64,000 nucleotides of DNA from Komagataella phaffii GS115. Taxonomy: Eukaryota; Ascomycota; Pichiomycetes; Pichiales; Pichiaceae. How positions within the stretch are numbered: position 1 is the stretch's first letter; the number at the start of each line of letters is the position of its first letter. Shown here in pieces: positions 47,565-57,850 of this stretch. The stretch is from assembly GCF_000027005.1 (NCBI RefSeq), contig NC_012964.1, positions 2,232,001-2,296,000 of the forward strand. The letters run 5' to 3'. The translations under genes and the position numbers were made by a program. The notes below the pieces were generated by a model, which searched no databases, was not told the DNA's origin, and saw nothing but the letters and a program-made list of their open reading frames with translations.

Positions 47565-48233
47565 ATGGCTAGAAGACCAGCTAGATGTTACAGATACTGC
47601 AAGAACAAGCCGTTCCCAAAGTCCAGATACAACCGTGGTGTCCCAGATCCTAAGATCAGAATTTATGACTTGGGTAGAAAGAAGGCTGCTGTCGATGACT
47701 TCCCATTGTGTGTTCACTTGGTTTCCAACGAGATTGAGCAACTGTCTTCCGAGGCTTTGGAAGCCGCTCGTATCTGTGCTAACAAGTACATTACCACACA
47801 ATCTGGTAGAGATTCATTCCACTTGAGAATCAGAGTCCACCCATACCATGTCTTACGTATCAACAAGATGTTGTCTTGTGCCGGTGCCGATAGATTGCAA
47901 CAAGGTATGAGAGGTGCTTGGGGTAAGCCACACGGTTTGGCCGCTCGTGTCACCATTGGTCAAATTCTGATGTCTATCAGAACCAAGGACTCTAACAAGG
48001 CCGTCGTTATTGAGGGTCTCAGAAGATCCCGTTACAAGTTCCCAGGTCAACAAAAGATCATTATCTCCAAGAAGTGGGGTTTCACTCCACTGGACCGTGA
48101 GGACTACATTGTCAAGAGAGCTAGTGGTGAGATCAGAGACGATGGTGCTTACGTCAAGTTCCTGACCAAGAAGGGTCCTTTGCAAGAGAACTTGGAGCAA
48201 TTCCCAGACTACAACTACGCCGAGGCTAATTAG
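47565..48233 (+). CDS. RPL10: Cytosolic 60S ribosomal protein uL16 (Rpl10)
   Basis: A 222-residue ribosomal protein. [20 protein letters not shown] at the start, [15 protein letters not shown] and the P-site loop region [21 protein letters not shown] are diagnostic. uL16 loads late in the cytoplasm with Sqt1 as chaperone and triggers Nmd3 release. Codon use is strongly biased to a few codons, as expected for a highly expressed gene. A CTG codon at 48162-48164 falls on a conserved Leu (VKFLTKKG), showing that CTG is read as leucine. SEC53 follows 301 bp downstream on the same strand. Confidence 0.98.
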   Translation: MARRPARCYRYCKNKPFPKSRYNRGVPDPKIRIYDLGRKKAAVDDFPLCVHLVSNEIEQLSSEALEAARICANKYITTQSGRDSFHLRIRVHPYHVLRINKMLSCAGADRLQQGMRGAWGKPHGLAARVTIGQILMSIRTKDSNKAVVIEGLRRSRYKFPGQQKIIISKKWGFTPLDREDYIVKRASGEIRDDGAYVKFLTKKGPLQENLEQFPDYNYAEAN

Positions 48234-48534
48234 GATTGTTAAATAGTTTAATATCTTAATTTGTACTATGATTGTTTGTATGGTTCATGTAGAATGCCTC
48301 CGTTTCAGCTCTCTTTTTTCTTCATCAGTTTCTCGTAGTGCTCTCCTTTTGTGGCTACAACCAGCACCTTCCAGCGTCCGCCTAAACCCAGTACTGTTTT
48401 CGCCAGCCTTCACGCATTACTGTCTCCCAACAGCGCTTGGAGATTTTTTTTCTGCCAACGAATTTGCCTCGCGGTCCCTAGGCATAAAACACGTCTTTCA
48501 GCCACGTTTCTTCTTCCTTAACCCACTATTCAGA
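48234..48534. other. 301-bp RPL10/SEC53 spacer
   Basis: It holds the RPL10 terminator and the SEC53 promoter with pyrimidine-rich leader. The SEC53 frame is open from an ATG at 48268 through the spacer (89 codons), but the translation is non-conserved. Confidence 0.6.
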
Positions 48535-49290
48535 ATGTCGTTTTCTAATAAAGAAGATCCTAAGACTTTGGTACTATTCGACGTTGATGGTACTTTAACC
48601 CCAGCCAGATTGACCGTCTCTGACGAAATGAGACAAACCTTGAAAGATTTGAGAAAGAAAGTCGTGATTGGCTTCGTTGGTGGCTCTGACCTGTCAAAAC
48701 AGGTTGAGCAACTTGGAGATACAGTCCTTCAGGACTTCGACTACTGTTTCTCGGAAAACGGTTTGACTGCCTACAAGGAAGGTAAGAAGTTGGCTTCTCA
48801 GTCGTTTATCAACTGGATTGGTGAAGAAAAGTACAACCAATTAGCCAAGTTCATCTTGCGCTATCTTTCTGAGTTGGATCTCCCAATCAGAAGAGGAACA
48901 TTCATTGAGTTCAGAAACGGTATGATCAACGTTTCTCCTGTTGGAAGAAATGCTTCGACTCAAGAGAGAAACGATTACGAAAAGTTCGACAAGGAGCACA
49001 ACATCAGAACTGATATGGTAGCTGCTTTGAAGAAGGAATTCTCTGACTTAGCTCTGACTTATTCTATCGGTGGACAGATCTCCTTCGATGTCTTTCCAAC
49101 CGGTTGGGACAAAACTTACTGTCTACAACATGTCCAGGATGAAGGTTTTGAAACCATTCACTTCTTTGGTGATAAGGCCTATAAAGGAGGAAACGACTGG
49201 GAGATTTACTCTGATGAGAGAACCATTGGACACTCAGTTTCCTCCCCTGAAGATACTATCCGTATCTTAAAGGAGCTCTTTTCCCTGTAA
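48535..49290 (+). CDS. SEC53: Phosphomannomutase Sec53
   Basis: A 251-residue HAD-superfamily enzyme that converts mannose-6-phosphate to mannose-1-phosphate for GDP-mannose, and so for N-glycans, O-mannose and GPI anchors. The nucleophile and acid are Asp16 and Asp18 in [28 protein letters not shown] and [15 protein letters not shown] blocks are conserved in eukaryotic PMMs. The ATG at 48535 gives the standard length (254 in S. cerevisiae). The enzyme is cytosolic despite the secretion phenotype of mutants. Convergent with FMP32 (31 bp). Confidence 0.97.
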   Translation: MSFSNKEDPKTLVLFDVDGTLTPARLTVSDEMRQTLKDLRKKVVIGFVGGSDLSKQVEQLGDTVLQDFDYCFSENGLTAYKEGKKLASQSFINWIGEEKYNQLAKFILRYLSELDLPIRRGTFIEFRNGMINVSPVGRNASTQERNDYEKFDKEHNIRTDMVAALKKEFSDLALTYSIGGQISFDVFPTGWDKTYCLQHVQDEGFETIHFFGDKAYKGGNDWEIYSDERTIGHSVSSPEDTIRILKELFSL

Positions 49291-49321
49291 TCAAGGTTAA
49301 GCATATATAGAATTGTTTAAA

Positions 49322-49942
49322 TCATGATAGTAGTCTTACGTAGGCCAAAACCAAAGCAAACGTACCAGTGCACACACCTATCAACCACTGTAGGACTTGT
49401 GTCTTTGTAGAGTCAATTTGCACCTTCATGTTAGCTATTTCTTGGTCAATTCTGGTATCCGTTTCTTTGATTTTAAGGTCGTGAATTGAGCTTTCTTCTC
49501 GTATTCTTCCTCTTTCAAGATTCAAGTCGAGTCTGACAGAAGACAGACTCTTGTTGACTTCTTCTTTCAATCTTTGTTTAACCTTTTCAAGGTCATTACG
49601 TAGTTTCTCATGTTGAGTTCTTATGTTGTTAAATTCTGACCTATCGATCAGTTGTAATTCACCCTTCAGCTTAGCAAAGTCAACTTTTTGCTGGTATGAC
49701 TGACGCGAGAGTACTTCTTTGGTAATTAAATTGGAAGCGTATAAGTCAATTCCATCGTTAATGGCCTTGCTGAAGACGTTTACAGCGGCTTCACTCTGTT
49801 CTTTGCTGAACCCATTCTCCTGAAGCTGTGTAACAAACTTTAGAGAGTCAAAATGAGTGTGGTTGTTTCTAATATAACTTGTCCGACCAACAGCACCAGA
49901 GGCAAATGGTCGCAATCTCAAACCAGTTCTGGTTAAAAACAT
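49322..49942 (-). CDS. FMP32: Mitochondrial inner-membrane coiled-coil protein Fmp32 (CCDC90/DUF1640)
   Basis: A 206-residue protein with a basic N-terminal presequence, a head domain (HFDSLKFVTQLQENGFSKEQ, about 30-90), a long coiled coil (90-180) and one C-terminal membrane span (about 183-203). This is the CCDC90/MCUR1 family layout; S. cerevisiae Fmp32 has 207 residues. Yeast members have been linked to cytochrome oxidase assembly and proline metabolism. The open frame starts at a TTG ten codons upstream; the ATG at 49942 is used. It shares a 198-bp divergent region with FMP25. Confidence 0.92.
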   Translation of the reverse strand: MFLTRTGLRLRPFASGAVGRTSYIRNNHTHFDSLKFVTQLQENGFSKEQSEAAVNVFSKAINDGIDLYASNLITKEVLSRQSYQQKVDFAKLKGELQLIDRSEFNNIRTQHEKLRNDLEKVKQRLKEEVNKSLSSVRLDLNLERGRIREESSIHDLKIKETDTRIDQEIANMKVQIDSTKTQVLQWLIGVCTGTFALVLAYVRLLS

Positions 49943-50140
49943 GTAAGCCTTTGAGATAGTACTAAGGAGCAATCGAAGTGAACCGAGACGATCCCTATGT
50001 CTGGACTACCATCTATTAACATCAGCAATTTGGTCACTCCTACCGCGATTTCTCCCTTGTAGCTAGAAGGGAGAAATTTATTCTTTAGTATCAATTGTCT
50101 CTCCACTTGGTTCCAAAGACATCACTCGTAACGACAAAAG

Positions 50141-52066
50141 ATGAGCCACCTCTGCAGTGTTGGTGCTCGCTCTTTGTTAAGACAATCATCCAGAAGTATC
50201 CATCAGAGTCGTCTTTTATTGAATGCTCTCCCAGGTAAGAATGATCCAACTGCCAACGATAAGCCAGCAGGGAGGAGATCACTTAATGACCAATTGTTTC
50301 AGGGAAAGGAGAAAAGCTTCAACTTTGAGGGGGATAAGATGCCAAAGGAGAGTCAATCCGAAATTGAGAGGAAATACGCCTTTTATGAAAGATTGAAGGC
50401 GATTCTGTTAGGGCTAGGTGCCGTTGGAGGTCTAATGGGTGGCTTCTACGTGTGGTCCAAATGGAATATCATCAAGTTTAAAATATTTAATGAGCATGAT
50501 CTTTCCAAGTTTGATGAAATCTACGAAGATATACTGAAAAAGAAACAGAAGAGAGCAGAAGATGAGAAATTAGAAGTCTCTACGGTGACCAATCCTAATG
50601 ATAGCTTTGTTCCTGGACTTTACGTATGTGGTGACAACAAAGGAGGTACAGTGTCTGATTCTGGTAGAAAGCAGCAACTGGTTTTAAAGCGTCTTGCGTT
50701 TTTTGATGGAATGCTACTTCGTGATGTTATTTTGAACGGCCCGGTTGGTTTAGCCATTACTGAGAAGGGTGATGTTTATGAATGGGGCTCTGGATTTAAC
50801 GGAAAGCAAGGAAAGCCAGAACTTGTGTTAAAAGATGAAAATGTTGTCAAAGTTCAAGTTAGTAAGAACATGGTGTACGCGTTGAACGGTCGAGGTGAAG
50901 TGTTATATTTCCCCGCCTCTGTAGCGGATAAGCGTAGATTTGTCGGGGATAAAGGAAGGAAGTATTTGGGTCTAAAATCTTATGACAAGAAATATAGAAA
51001 ACTGACAGATTTTTCAGTGAAAGATATAGCTTGTGGAATAGATCATATTGTGATCTTGTCTCAAGATGGTCAAGTTTTCACAAGTGCAACCGGAACAGTA
51101 CGAGATACGAACAAATCATACGGGCAATACGGTATTCCTACGCTGACGCAATTTGATGAACCTCCAGCTCCTCATGAGATTCATGATGTTGTCCTACTGA
51201 ATAAGTATAAAACTGATGAGAGAGACGGAAATCCAGTCATCAAAAAGAGAAAGATAACTAAAATTGCTGCAGGAGATTATCACACATTGGCATTGGACGA
51301 TCTTGGTTACGTATGGTCTTTTGGTAAGAACACTCATGGTGAGCTGGCTAAACATGTTTCCTATGAAACAGAGATTGTTCCAGTCCCTAAGAGAATTGAA
51401 TTGATACAAAATCATTTTGCCAAGAACGAGTTTCCTCAATGTATTGACATAGCAGCAGGAGGTCAAACTTCGTATGCTACTTTTGTTACAAGTGACATGT
51501 ACAAATTGTTTGAAAAAACCATTCAAGAGGGAAATAATGTCGATTTAGCTAAATTGTCTCAAGATCAGAGAGACTCAGTGTCATACTTTGCATGGGGTCA
51601 TGGGCTGAAAGGTCAGTTAGGTACTGGAAGATATGTACATTCTGAGGCAGAGCCTAGGAAGATCAAAGCTTTGGAGGGTTTCACGGAGTTCAACGAAAAA
51701 AGTAACAAGTTGGAGACTACCACGGTGAAAGACTGGAGCATTGGTGAGAATCATGTGGTTGCAACTTTAAGCAACAACGATGTTCTCGCTTGGGGTGATA
51801 ACGAGTTTGGTCAATTGGGTAATGGAAAGAAAGTTAAATCTAGTAAGCCCCTCAATATTCCCAAGTTATTAGAGCCACTCAAAACTGACAGAGCTCCATT
51901 GACTCCAACCCAGAAATTAATTGATGCTGCAAATAATAGACTTCAACTAAAGACCAGTGATACCTCCACTTTCAAGACACCTAACGGAAAGAAAATCAAA
52001 GGAACAATTGAGCAAGTTATAACTGCCACCGGAAATTCCACTGCTATTTTCTATAGGAGATTGTAG
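50141..52066 (+). CDS. FMP25: Mitochondrial RCC1-repeat protein Fmp25
   Basis: A 641-residue protein. An Arg/Ser-rich presequence (first ~30 residues) is followed by a Gly-rich membrane span near residues 85-107 (LLGLGAVGGLMGGFYVW) and, on the other side, RCC1-type beta-propeller repeats (VYEWGSGFNGKQG, VWSFGKNTHGEL, YFAWGHGLKGQLGTG, VLAWGDNEFGQLGNG). S. cerevisiae Fmp25 is an inner-membrane protein required at a late step of cytochrome bc1 (complex III) assembly. It is not the nuclear Ran exchange factor. The ATG at 50141 starts the presequence directly. Confidence 0.92.
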   Translation: MSHLCSVGARSLLRQSSRSIHQSRLLLNALPGKNDPTANDKPAGRRSLNDQLFQGKEKSFNFEGDKMPKESQSEIERKYAFYERLKAILLGLGAVGGLMGGFYVWSKWNIIKFKIFNEHDLSKFDEIYEDILKKKQKRAEDEKLEVSTVTNPNDSFVPGLYVCGDNKGGTVSDSGRKQQLVLKRLAFFDGMLLRDVILNGPVGLAITEKGDVYEWGSGFNGKQGKPELVLKDENVVKVQVSKNMVYALNGRGEVLYFPASVADKRRFVGDKGRKYLGLKSYDKKYRKLTDFSVKDIACGIDHIVILSQDGQVFTSATGTVRDTNKSYGQYGIPTLTQFDEPPAPHEIHDVVLLNKYKTDERDGNPVIKKRKITKIAAGDYHTLALDDLGYVWSFGKNTHGELAKHVSYETEIVPVPKRIELIQNHFAKNEFPQCIDIAAGGQTSYATFVTSDMYKLFEKTIQEGNNVDLAKLSQDQRDSVSYFAWGHGLKGQLGTGRYVHSEAEPRKIKALEGFTEFNEKSNKLETTTVKDWSIGENHVVATLSNNDVLAWGDNEFGQLGNGKKVKSSKPLNIPKLLEPLKTDRAPLTPTQKLIDAANNRLQLKTSDTSTFKTPNGKKIKGTIEQVITATGNSTAIFYRRL

Positions 52067-52190
52067 AGCTCATATATTTATTTCCTGTATATATTTCAAC
52101 TCTCCCTCCGCAAGTAAGATCTATTGCACCTCGCGACATGCTCCTTCCAGGTCTTTAGATTCCTAACAGCACACACAATTCGACTAGGAG

Positions 52191-52962
52191 ATGGTAAGTG
52201 ACACCACATTCGACGAAGGACGTTCCACTGATGTATATTAACCTTTAGAATACTTTGTATAATCATGTCAACAAGCAGGCAATCTCATTGAGAAAGGATC
52301 TGGCCTCTTTGGAAGAAAATGTCAAGGGCGCTCCATTATCACTGGTAGGACAAATAACTACTACCATGACATTACTGACTAAGAGTTTAGATGAATATGA
52401 GGATCTGATAGAAAAGGAAAGAAATTTTGAAAAGAAAGCCAAACACGATACGAGATTACGAAGTTTCAAGCGAGAATTGCAAGAATATAGAGATACTTTC
52501 CAGTCTCTTCGAAGGAAAAGAGATGAAGCGATCAGTAGCACGACAAAGCAACAATTGTTTGACCGCAGGGTATCCCATCATGGTGCTAGTACAGCTGTTT
52601 CAGATAATCCGTACAGCGGAGTTGTTTCAAGAGGAGTCTCTCACGATAATGGACCTCATGAAGCTGAAGACATGTCCATGAGTGAAGGCCTGTACAAAGA
52701 GAAAAATACATTTTCTAGGGGTAATCAGCAATTGGATCATATTTTAGAAATGGCTGGAGCTTCATTGGATGAGCTGATTGAACAAAATGAGTATATCAAA
52801 CGAGCTCAGAGAAAGATGACAGATACACTGGAGACTTTAGGTGTATCCAAAGTTACGATACGAAGAATTGAGAAGAAGGCATTTGAAGACAAGTGGATTT
52901 TTTATGGTGGCGCTATAAGTGTTTTTGTTATTTTCTATTTGGCGGTCAAATATTTAAGATGA
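52191..52962 (+). CDS. BOS1: ER-Golgi v-SNARE Bos1, two exons
   Basis: Joining 52191-52193 to 52249-52962 gives 238 residues beginning MNTLYNHVNKQ, which matches the family start MNALYNHAVKQ. The first exon is just the ATG. An N-terminal helical domain is followed by the SNARE motif (about 150-210, with NQQLDHILEMAGASLDELIE) and a C-terminal membrane anchor (about 217-235). Bos1 forms the ER-to-Golgi SNARE complex with Sed5, Bet1 and Sec22. S. cerevisiae BOS1 also has an intron near its start. Without splicing the next in-frame ATG is well inside the protein. Confidence 0.94.
52194..52248 (+). other. BOS1: BOS1 intron (55 nt)
   Basis: Donor GTAAGT directly after the ATG, branch-site-like TATTAAC at 52236-52242, acceptor TAG ending at 52248. 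The branch adenosine is about 7 nt from the acceptor. Confidence 0.93.
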
Positions 52963-53849
52963 ACGGGTCGGTTACTGTGTTTCTTTGCCATTAATTTCGA
53001 CTCAGTAGTCCTGATTTTTAGCGGTGGACAATCAGTCTTGGAAAACGTTAAGTTGACATTTTGAGAGAAGATTGAGCGCATTTCTTTGGTTATTCTGAAG
53101 GTAAAACTATGCCCTCAGCGATTTATTGGTTTCTGGGACGTTCGGTAACAGCTTGCAATAGCAGTTACAAAATTTATCCCGAGTGGCCATATAGGAACTG
53201 GGAGAAGCTTACGTATTTTACGCAATGAAGTAGCTGCCCACAAGGGAGCTGGCTACTGGATAATCTGATACATTTCTTGCGTTTCAAGGGACTATTTATC
53301 CAAGCAACGACTACCCTAGACAAACGAATCCACTTGGAATCACCAGTACATGTCAACAGCATTATCGATTGCTATTATAAAGGACAATTCTTGCATGGGT
53401 TGATTAGAACCCGGGCGATTGATCAGGAACACTAACTAGCCTGCTTTAACCTCAGTCTTTGAAGCTGGTAACGGGTTAGAACCTGAAATGGTTGATATTA
53501 TGTCTGGTGCTTATGTTTTTCTATCCAACGATAGTCCAGGGCGCATATATATATTCAGTCATAGACTCATCGATGAGATTTTAGAATCATATTCACCTTG
53601 ATGTCCTTTACCTTTGAGTAATGTTTTACACATTGAAACCAGTTTTCGGATAATACCCCCAAATTTTAGAAGTTTGCATCAACACCCAAGAAACTAGAAC
53701 CCAACATGAATCTTTTTTGACCTATAATCCCTATCGCAACAATACGTATAATCCAGAAGAGAAATTCAATTATTCAAGTCAATATTATTTCCGTCCTTAG
53801 TGGATACAAAACGTTATTTTATTGTTACAATATACAAGAATCGACCTAT
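52963..53849. other. 887-bp gene-free gap between convergent genes
   Basis: Both flanking genes (BOS1 and the RSC gene) end here, so no protein-gene promoter is expected. I find no convincing coding frame; the longest, at 53174-53362 on the minus strand, is 62 codons. A hairpin, AGTAGC...GCTACT with inner CCC-ACAA-GGG, lies at 53229-53257. No tRNA A/B boxes, snRNA or SRP motifs were recognised. Confidence 0.55.
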
Positions 53850-56638
53850 TTAGTAATCCAATTTCCTTTTCTTGACGGCCCAAGCAAGAAACTTAGAAGA
53901 GTGGCCCAGTCTGGGAACACTCCTGATTCCTCCACCCGGTGCTTCGTTGATCTCGATTAACTCTTTAATCTCAGTCTCGTTACTTATCTCCCCTGCTTCC
54001 ATCTCTGGATGGCTCCTGGTTCTTCTTTCAAAGGACTTTGCAAAATAATCATCACCTTTGGGTCTGCAAGGTACGATCTTGTTCAACGAATCATCTATCT
54101 GAAAAATCTCATTGTTAATCACCCTGTTGGGTACATACACTGGAGGACCTCTTTTCCAAATTAGTGGAAGTTCATCTTGCTTCTGCTTCAGCTCGTCAAA
54201 AGAAATCTTGGCAGCATTTTGTTTCTTGAGCCTTCTTATCTCATTTGAAATATCAACCCTTGTGAAGCCTTGAAGGGCAAACTGGTTAAAATCTGCTTCC
54301 ACATCAGCAGGCATCGTGAATGCTGAACTAGTAGAAATTCCGGAATAGGGTCCTGTGGAGAACGTCAACTCATTATAAGGTGTACTGACTACTTTGGATG
54401 GGGCATATCTGGAACTTACTTGGGACATGTTTAATCTCTGCGTCATATTGCTGTAGTTATTGACAGGAGGAGTGTAAGTATTAGGGATTGGTCTAGTGTT
54501 TTGATCACCATATGCTGCATCAGCGTAGGAAGGCCTATACCCTGGATAGCTAGGGGTGCCTAATCCGTTTGGTTGGGGAGTGCCCAAGTTAACCATCTTA
54601 GGTGTGGTTTGTAAGTTATTATAGTTAGGTGCCATATCATTAGGAGATGGACTATAACCACTCAAATTAACCCTGCTACTACTACCACTCAATGGGGGGT
54701 TCGGGGCATTATTGGCTGACTTAGGGATCAATTTCTTAGTTAATTGAATTTTAGGACTTGAAGCGTATTGGCAAAGATCATCATCCAGACTTGGTGGACC
54801 TGCATACACAGCCCCTATTAAAGGGGGAGCATTCAGATTATAAATTGTTGGTTCAGGCTTCTCATTCGTAATCTTTGCATCTTGTGGCAACAGATATCTA
54901 ATAGGAGAATAATACTTGGGGAAATGTCTCAGTTCAGGAGAAGGGATAATTGGATCCTCAACATGACGTACTTCATCAGGGAGACAAGCCTTCCATGTCC
55001 TAATTTTGTTAAACTGTTTGTCACCATCATTAAAACGAAACTCGCATATGAATATCGGTCCCTCCACGTCGAAATCGGGATCACCACGTTGGTATCGGGT
55101 GTAGTACGCAACATAACAAGGTCCCACAATTTCCGAAGCTCTGTGGTCTCTGTATTGACCAGTTTTGAACACTTCATTCTTATAAAATAGTCGGTCTTCT
55201 TTGTGAACGGTTTGCTCAGCTCTATAATACCAGCAAACATTTACAAAGTCTGCGTCTTTTTCTTTTTCGTGCCATATTCTAAATATTTGGCCCACTATAG
55301 GTTTCCTTGGGTCATTTGGGTTAGCGATCAAAACCCAATCTCCAACCCTGTATCTTCTACCTTTGACAAGGACAGAGTCCATGGGAGTCTTTGTCATATC
55401 TCCAGAAGTTAATTCCTTCTCTGGTCTAGCAAGTTCAATGTCGACAATTTCTTTCAAACCATTTTCCAAGTCATTGACATCCATGATCATATGACGGTCG
55501 CTAGCGTAATACAAACGATTGTTCTCCACGATCTTGTAAACATCATTCAAAAATGCCTCAACATCATTGTACTTTCTTTGTTTGATGTTTTGTCTAATAT
55601 CATTAAAACACATAGGATCTGATATGAGTGAGAAATAGTCAGAATGTTGTTGTTCTGAAGGAAGGCGATCAAAAAGATTGTAGACAGAGCGACGAGGGTC
55701 CTGCGATGATTTCAACTTCTTCAAACTTCTCATAATATTCTTTATTCGCATTTCGTGCGGTTTATCAATAATTGGAGGTCTCCCTCTCTTGTGCCATGCC
55801 TCGACTAGTGCCTTCTTCTCCTGTAATGATCTCAACGCTGCTTGCGGAGGATAGTAAGACTCTTGTGGTTGCGGGATAGGATACTGTGAATCATCATTCT
55901 CAAGTGCGCCACTTTCAGGAATTCTATGACCAGTAATCGTAGTAACCATCAGTGCCTCAGATGGAAATTGTAAAGCTTGTGGTGCCTGCTGTGAAAGGTT
56001 GTCATGGGGATTTGAAATCGTAGCCTGTCCTATTGGGGGTGTCACAGCAGCTGAATGGGCTCTTGTTGAAGGTTCTGATTTAACATGGGAGGTCGGAATA
56101 GAAGGGGGTGGTGGCTGGGTGATCGGAGTAGAATAATTAGGTCCATCAGGCAAGGGTCCAAGATTGGGATAAATCACTTGCTCAAACCCTGGAAGTGACG
56201 AATCTCGCCTAATGGCGGGAATCATGGTCTCTTTTATATAATCTTCCAAAATATCCGCTTGTTTATAAATGTCTGAATCCTTCTCGTTATAGAACTTGGC
56301 ATTCCAGGTGATCTGGGCCATATCATAAATCACTTCATTGACATTGGCATATTTCTTCTTGTTCAAATTGATTCTTACCTTCTGTAGGGACATCGGTCTT
56401 TTGATCACTTTGAAATAATCAAGGAACGACCGTGGTAACAAAGCTTTGAAAGTGTCACCAAGCTTCTGACCTCTGCAAGCGAACAGTTAGTACTAGTTCC
56501 AAAAAAAAAATAAAACAACAGTCTCATCGGCCTGCAGAAAACGACAGAAAATACTTACTTGGAATCTGTGATCCCGTAGACATTATCTACCAAAGGTCTT
56601 ACCCTCTGTATCATGCTTTCTCTTTCCAATGCACTCAT
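53850..56638 (-). CDS. RSC complex bromodomain/BAH subunit (Rsc1/Rsc2 type), two exons
   Basis: Joining 56638-56559 to 56472-53850 (minus strand) gives 900 residues. Exon 1 supplies MSALERESMIQRVRPL and the first helix of bromodomain 1, which then continues with FLDYFKVIKRPMSLQKVR. An AT-hook-like KRGRPPI follows (about 250), bromodomain 2 (about 265-355), and a BAH domain (about 405-525, YRVGDWVLI and CWYYRAEQTVHKEDR). A long Pro/Asn-rich region and a conserved C-terminal segment complete it. RSC is the essential SWI/SNF-type remodeler clearing promoter nucleosomes; S. cerevisiae has two versions of this subunit, Rsc1 and Rsc2, and this gene could represent either. Confidence 0.93.
56473..56558 (-). 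other. Intron of the RSC bromodomain gene (86 nt)
   Basis: On the minus strand: donor GTAAGT at 56558-56553, canonical branch site TACTAAC at 56492-56486, acceptor CAG at 56475-56473. Splicing restores DSKGQKLGDTF, continuous with bromodomain 1. Confidence 0.93.
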
Positions 56639-56830
56639 TGGGTCTTGTTTTTCGACTCAGTTATTTTCAGAGATCAGCGTATTTCGTGTTTGGGTTCCGC
56701 TGTGTTGAGGAAGTGAGATAGTGTCTTTTGGAAACGGTGGAAATCGCGGAAAATAGTCGTGTGGCCGCAATATATTAGGATTGCCTCCTACTACATGGTG
56801 ATTACATAATTGCAAGGTTCAAACCTCCAG

Positions 56831-57808
56831 ATGAACCAGGGAAGCCTAGCCAGTTTCCATGAATACATAACCACAGATAAGTGCCGTACCATATTGGCCC
56901 TTTGTGGTGCTGGACTTTCGGCGAGTTCAGGACTACCAACTTTCCGGGGGTCAGGTGGGTTGTGGAAAAATTACAGTTCGATGGATCTGGCTACCCCAGA
57001 TGCTTTCAACGTTGATCCAGGGCTAGTGTGGCAATTCTACTCTTATAGACGCTACAAAGCGATCCAGGCAAAACCGAATAACGGCCATTACGCCTTGAGT
57101 CAACTTTCCAAAGTGGCAGCCTCAAAGGGTAAGAAATTCTTAACATTGACTCAGAATGTGGACGGTCTTTCTAGAAGGGCCCACCATGATCCAGAACAGC
57201 TTTTGGAGTTGCATGGAAGCTTGTTCACGCTCAAATGCACAAGTTTTGACTGCACATACACAGAGAATAATAATTTTAAGCACCCCTTGACCCCTCAATT
57301 GCAAGGTTGTGAAGAGGAGTGGATCAATCCTAGAAAAAGACAGAGACGAACTGAGAATGAAAATGAGAACGAGAATGAGAATGAGGATGGTAAAGACGCT
57401 GTAATTTCGACAACTGGATCTCCAGAATTCACGCCAGTTAAGGAAATTCCTAGAAGTGGGCTTCCCACATGCCCTCAATGTAAGACTGGATTATTACGTC
57501 CTGGGGTTGTCTGGTTTGGAGAATCCCTACCCTTTAAGGTGCTTGATCAAGCAGATCAATTCATTATGTCACAAAAGGTGGACCTCATACTAGTTATCGG
57601 CACCAGTCAATCTGTATGGCCCGCCGCAGGCTATGTGAACAGAGTGAAACTACAGGGTGGTAAAGTTGCCATTTTTAATACTGATGAAGAAGATCTTGAA
57701 GGGTGTGATGGGTGGAAGTTCCTGGGAGATGCAGCGGAGTTGCTCCCACAGGCATTAAAGCCACTAATAGGGGATATCACAGAAGTAGTAGAAAATGACA
57801 AAGAGTAA
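56831..57808 (+). CDS. SIRT5-type NAD-dependent protein deacylase (sirtuin)
   Basis: A 325-residue sirtuin. GAGLSASSGLPTFRG (26-40) and TQNVDGL bind NAD, His128 in LELHGS is catalytic, and zinc is held by Cys136, Cys141, Cys214 and Cys217. A Tyr-x-x-Arg motif (Tyr70, Arg73 in FYSYRR) is the class III signature that reads succinyl or malonyl groups in SIRT5 and CobB. The zinc module contains a 72-residue insert with PRKRQRR (167-173) and a Glu-Asn repeat encoded by a 6-bp repeat (about 57353-57385). There is no presequence. S. cerevisiae has no SIRT5 orthologue. The open frame begins at a TTG; the ATG at 56831 is used, with a 4-codon uORF 21 bp before it. Confidence 0.9.
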   Translation: MNQGSLASFHEYITTDKCRTILALCGAGLSASSGLPTFRGSGGLWKNYSSMDLATPDAFNVDPGLVWQFYSYRRYKAIQAKPNNGHYALSQLSKVAASKGKKFLTLTQNVDGLSRRAHHDPEQLLELHGSLFTLKCTSFDCTYTENNNFKHPLTPQLQGCEEEWINPRKRQRRTENENENENENEDGKDAVISTTGSPEFTPVKEIPRSGLPTCPQCKTGLLRPGVVWFGESLPFKVLDQADQFIMSQKVDLILVIGTSQSVWPAAGYVNRVKLQGGKVAIFNTDEEDLEGCDGWKFLGDAAELLPQALKPLIGDITEVVENDKE

Positions 57809-57850
57809 ATATAGGTTTGAAGACATTTCATTGTACATTATTTAGAAAAC

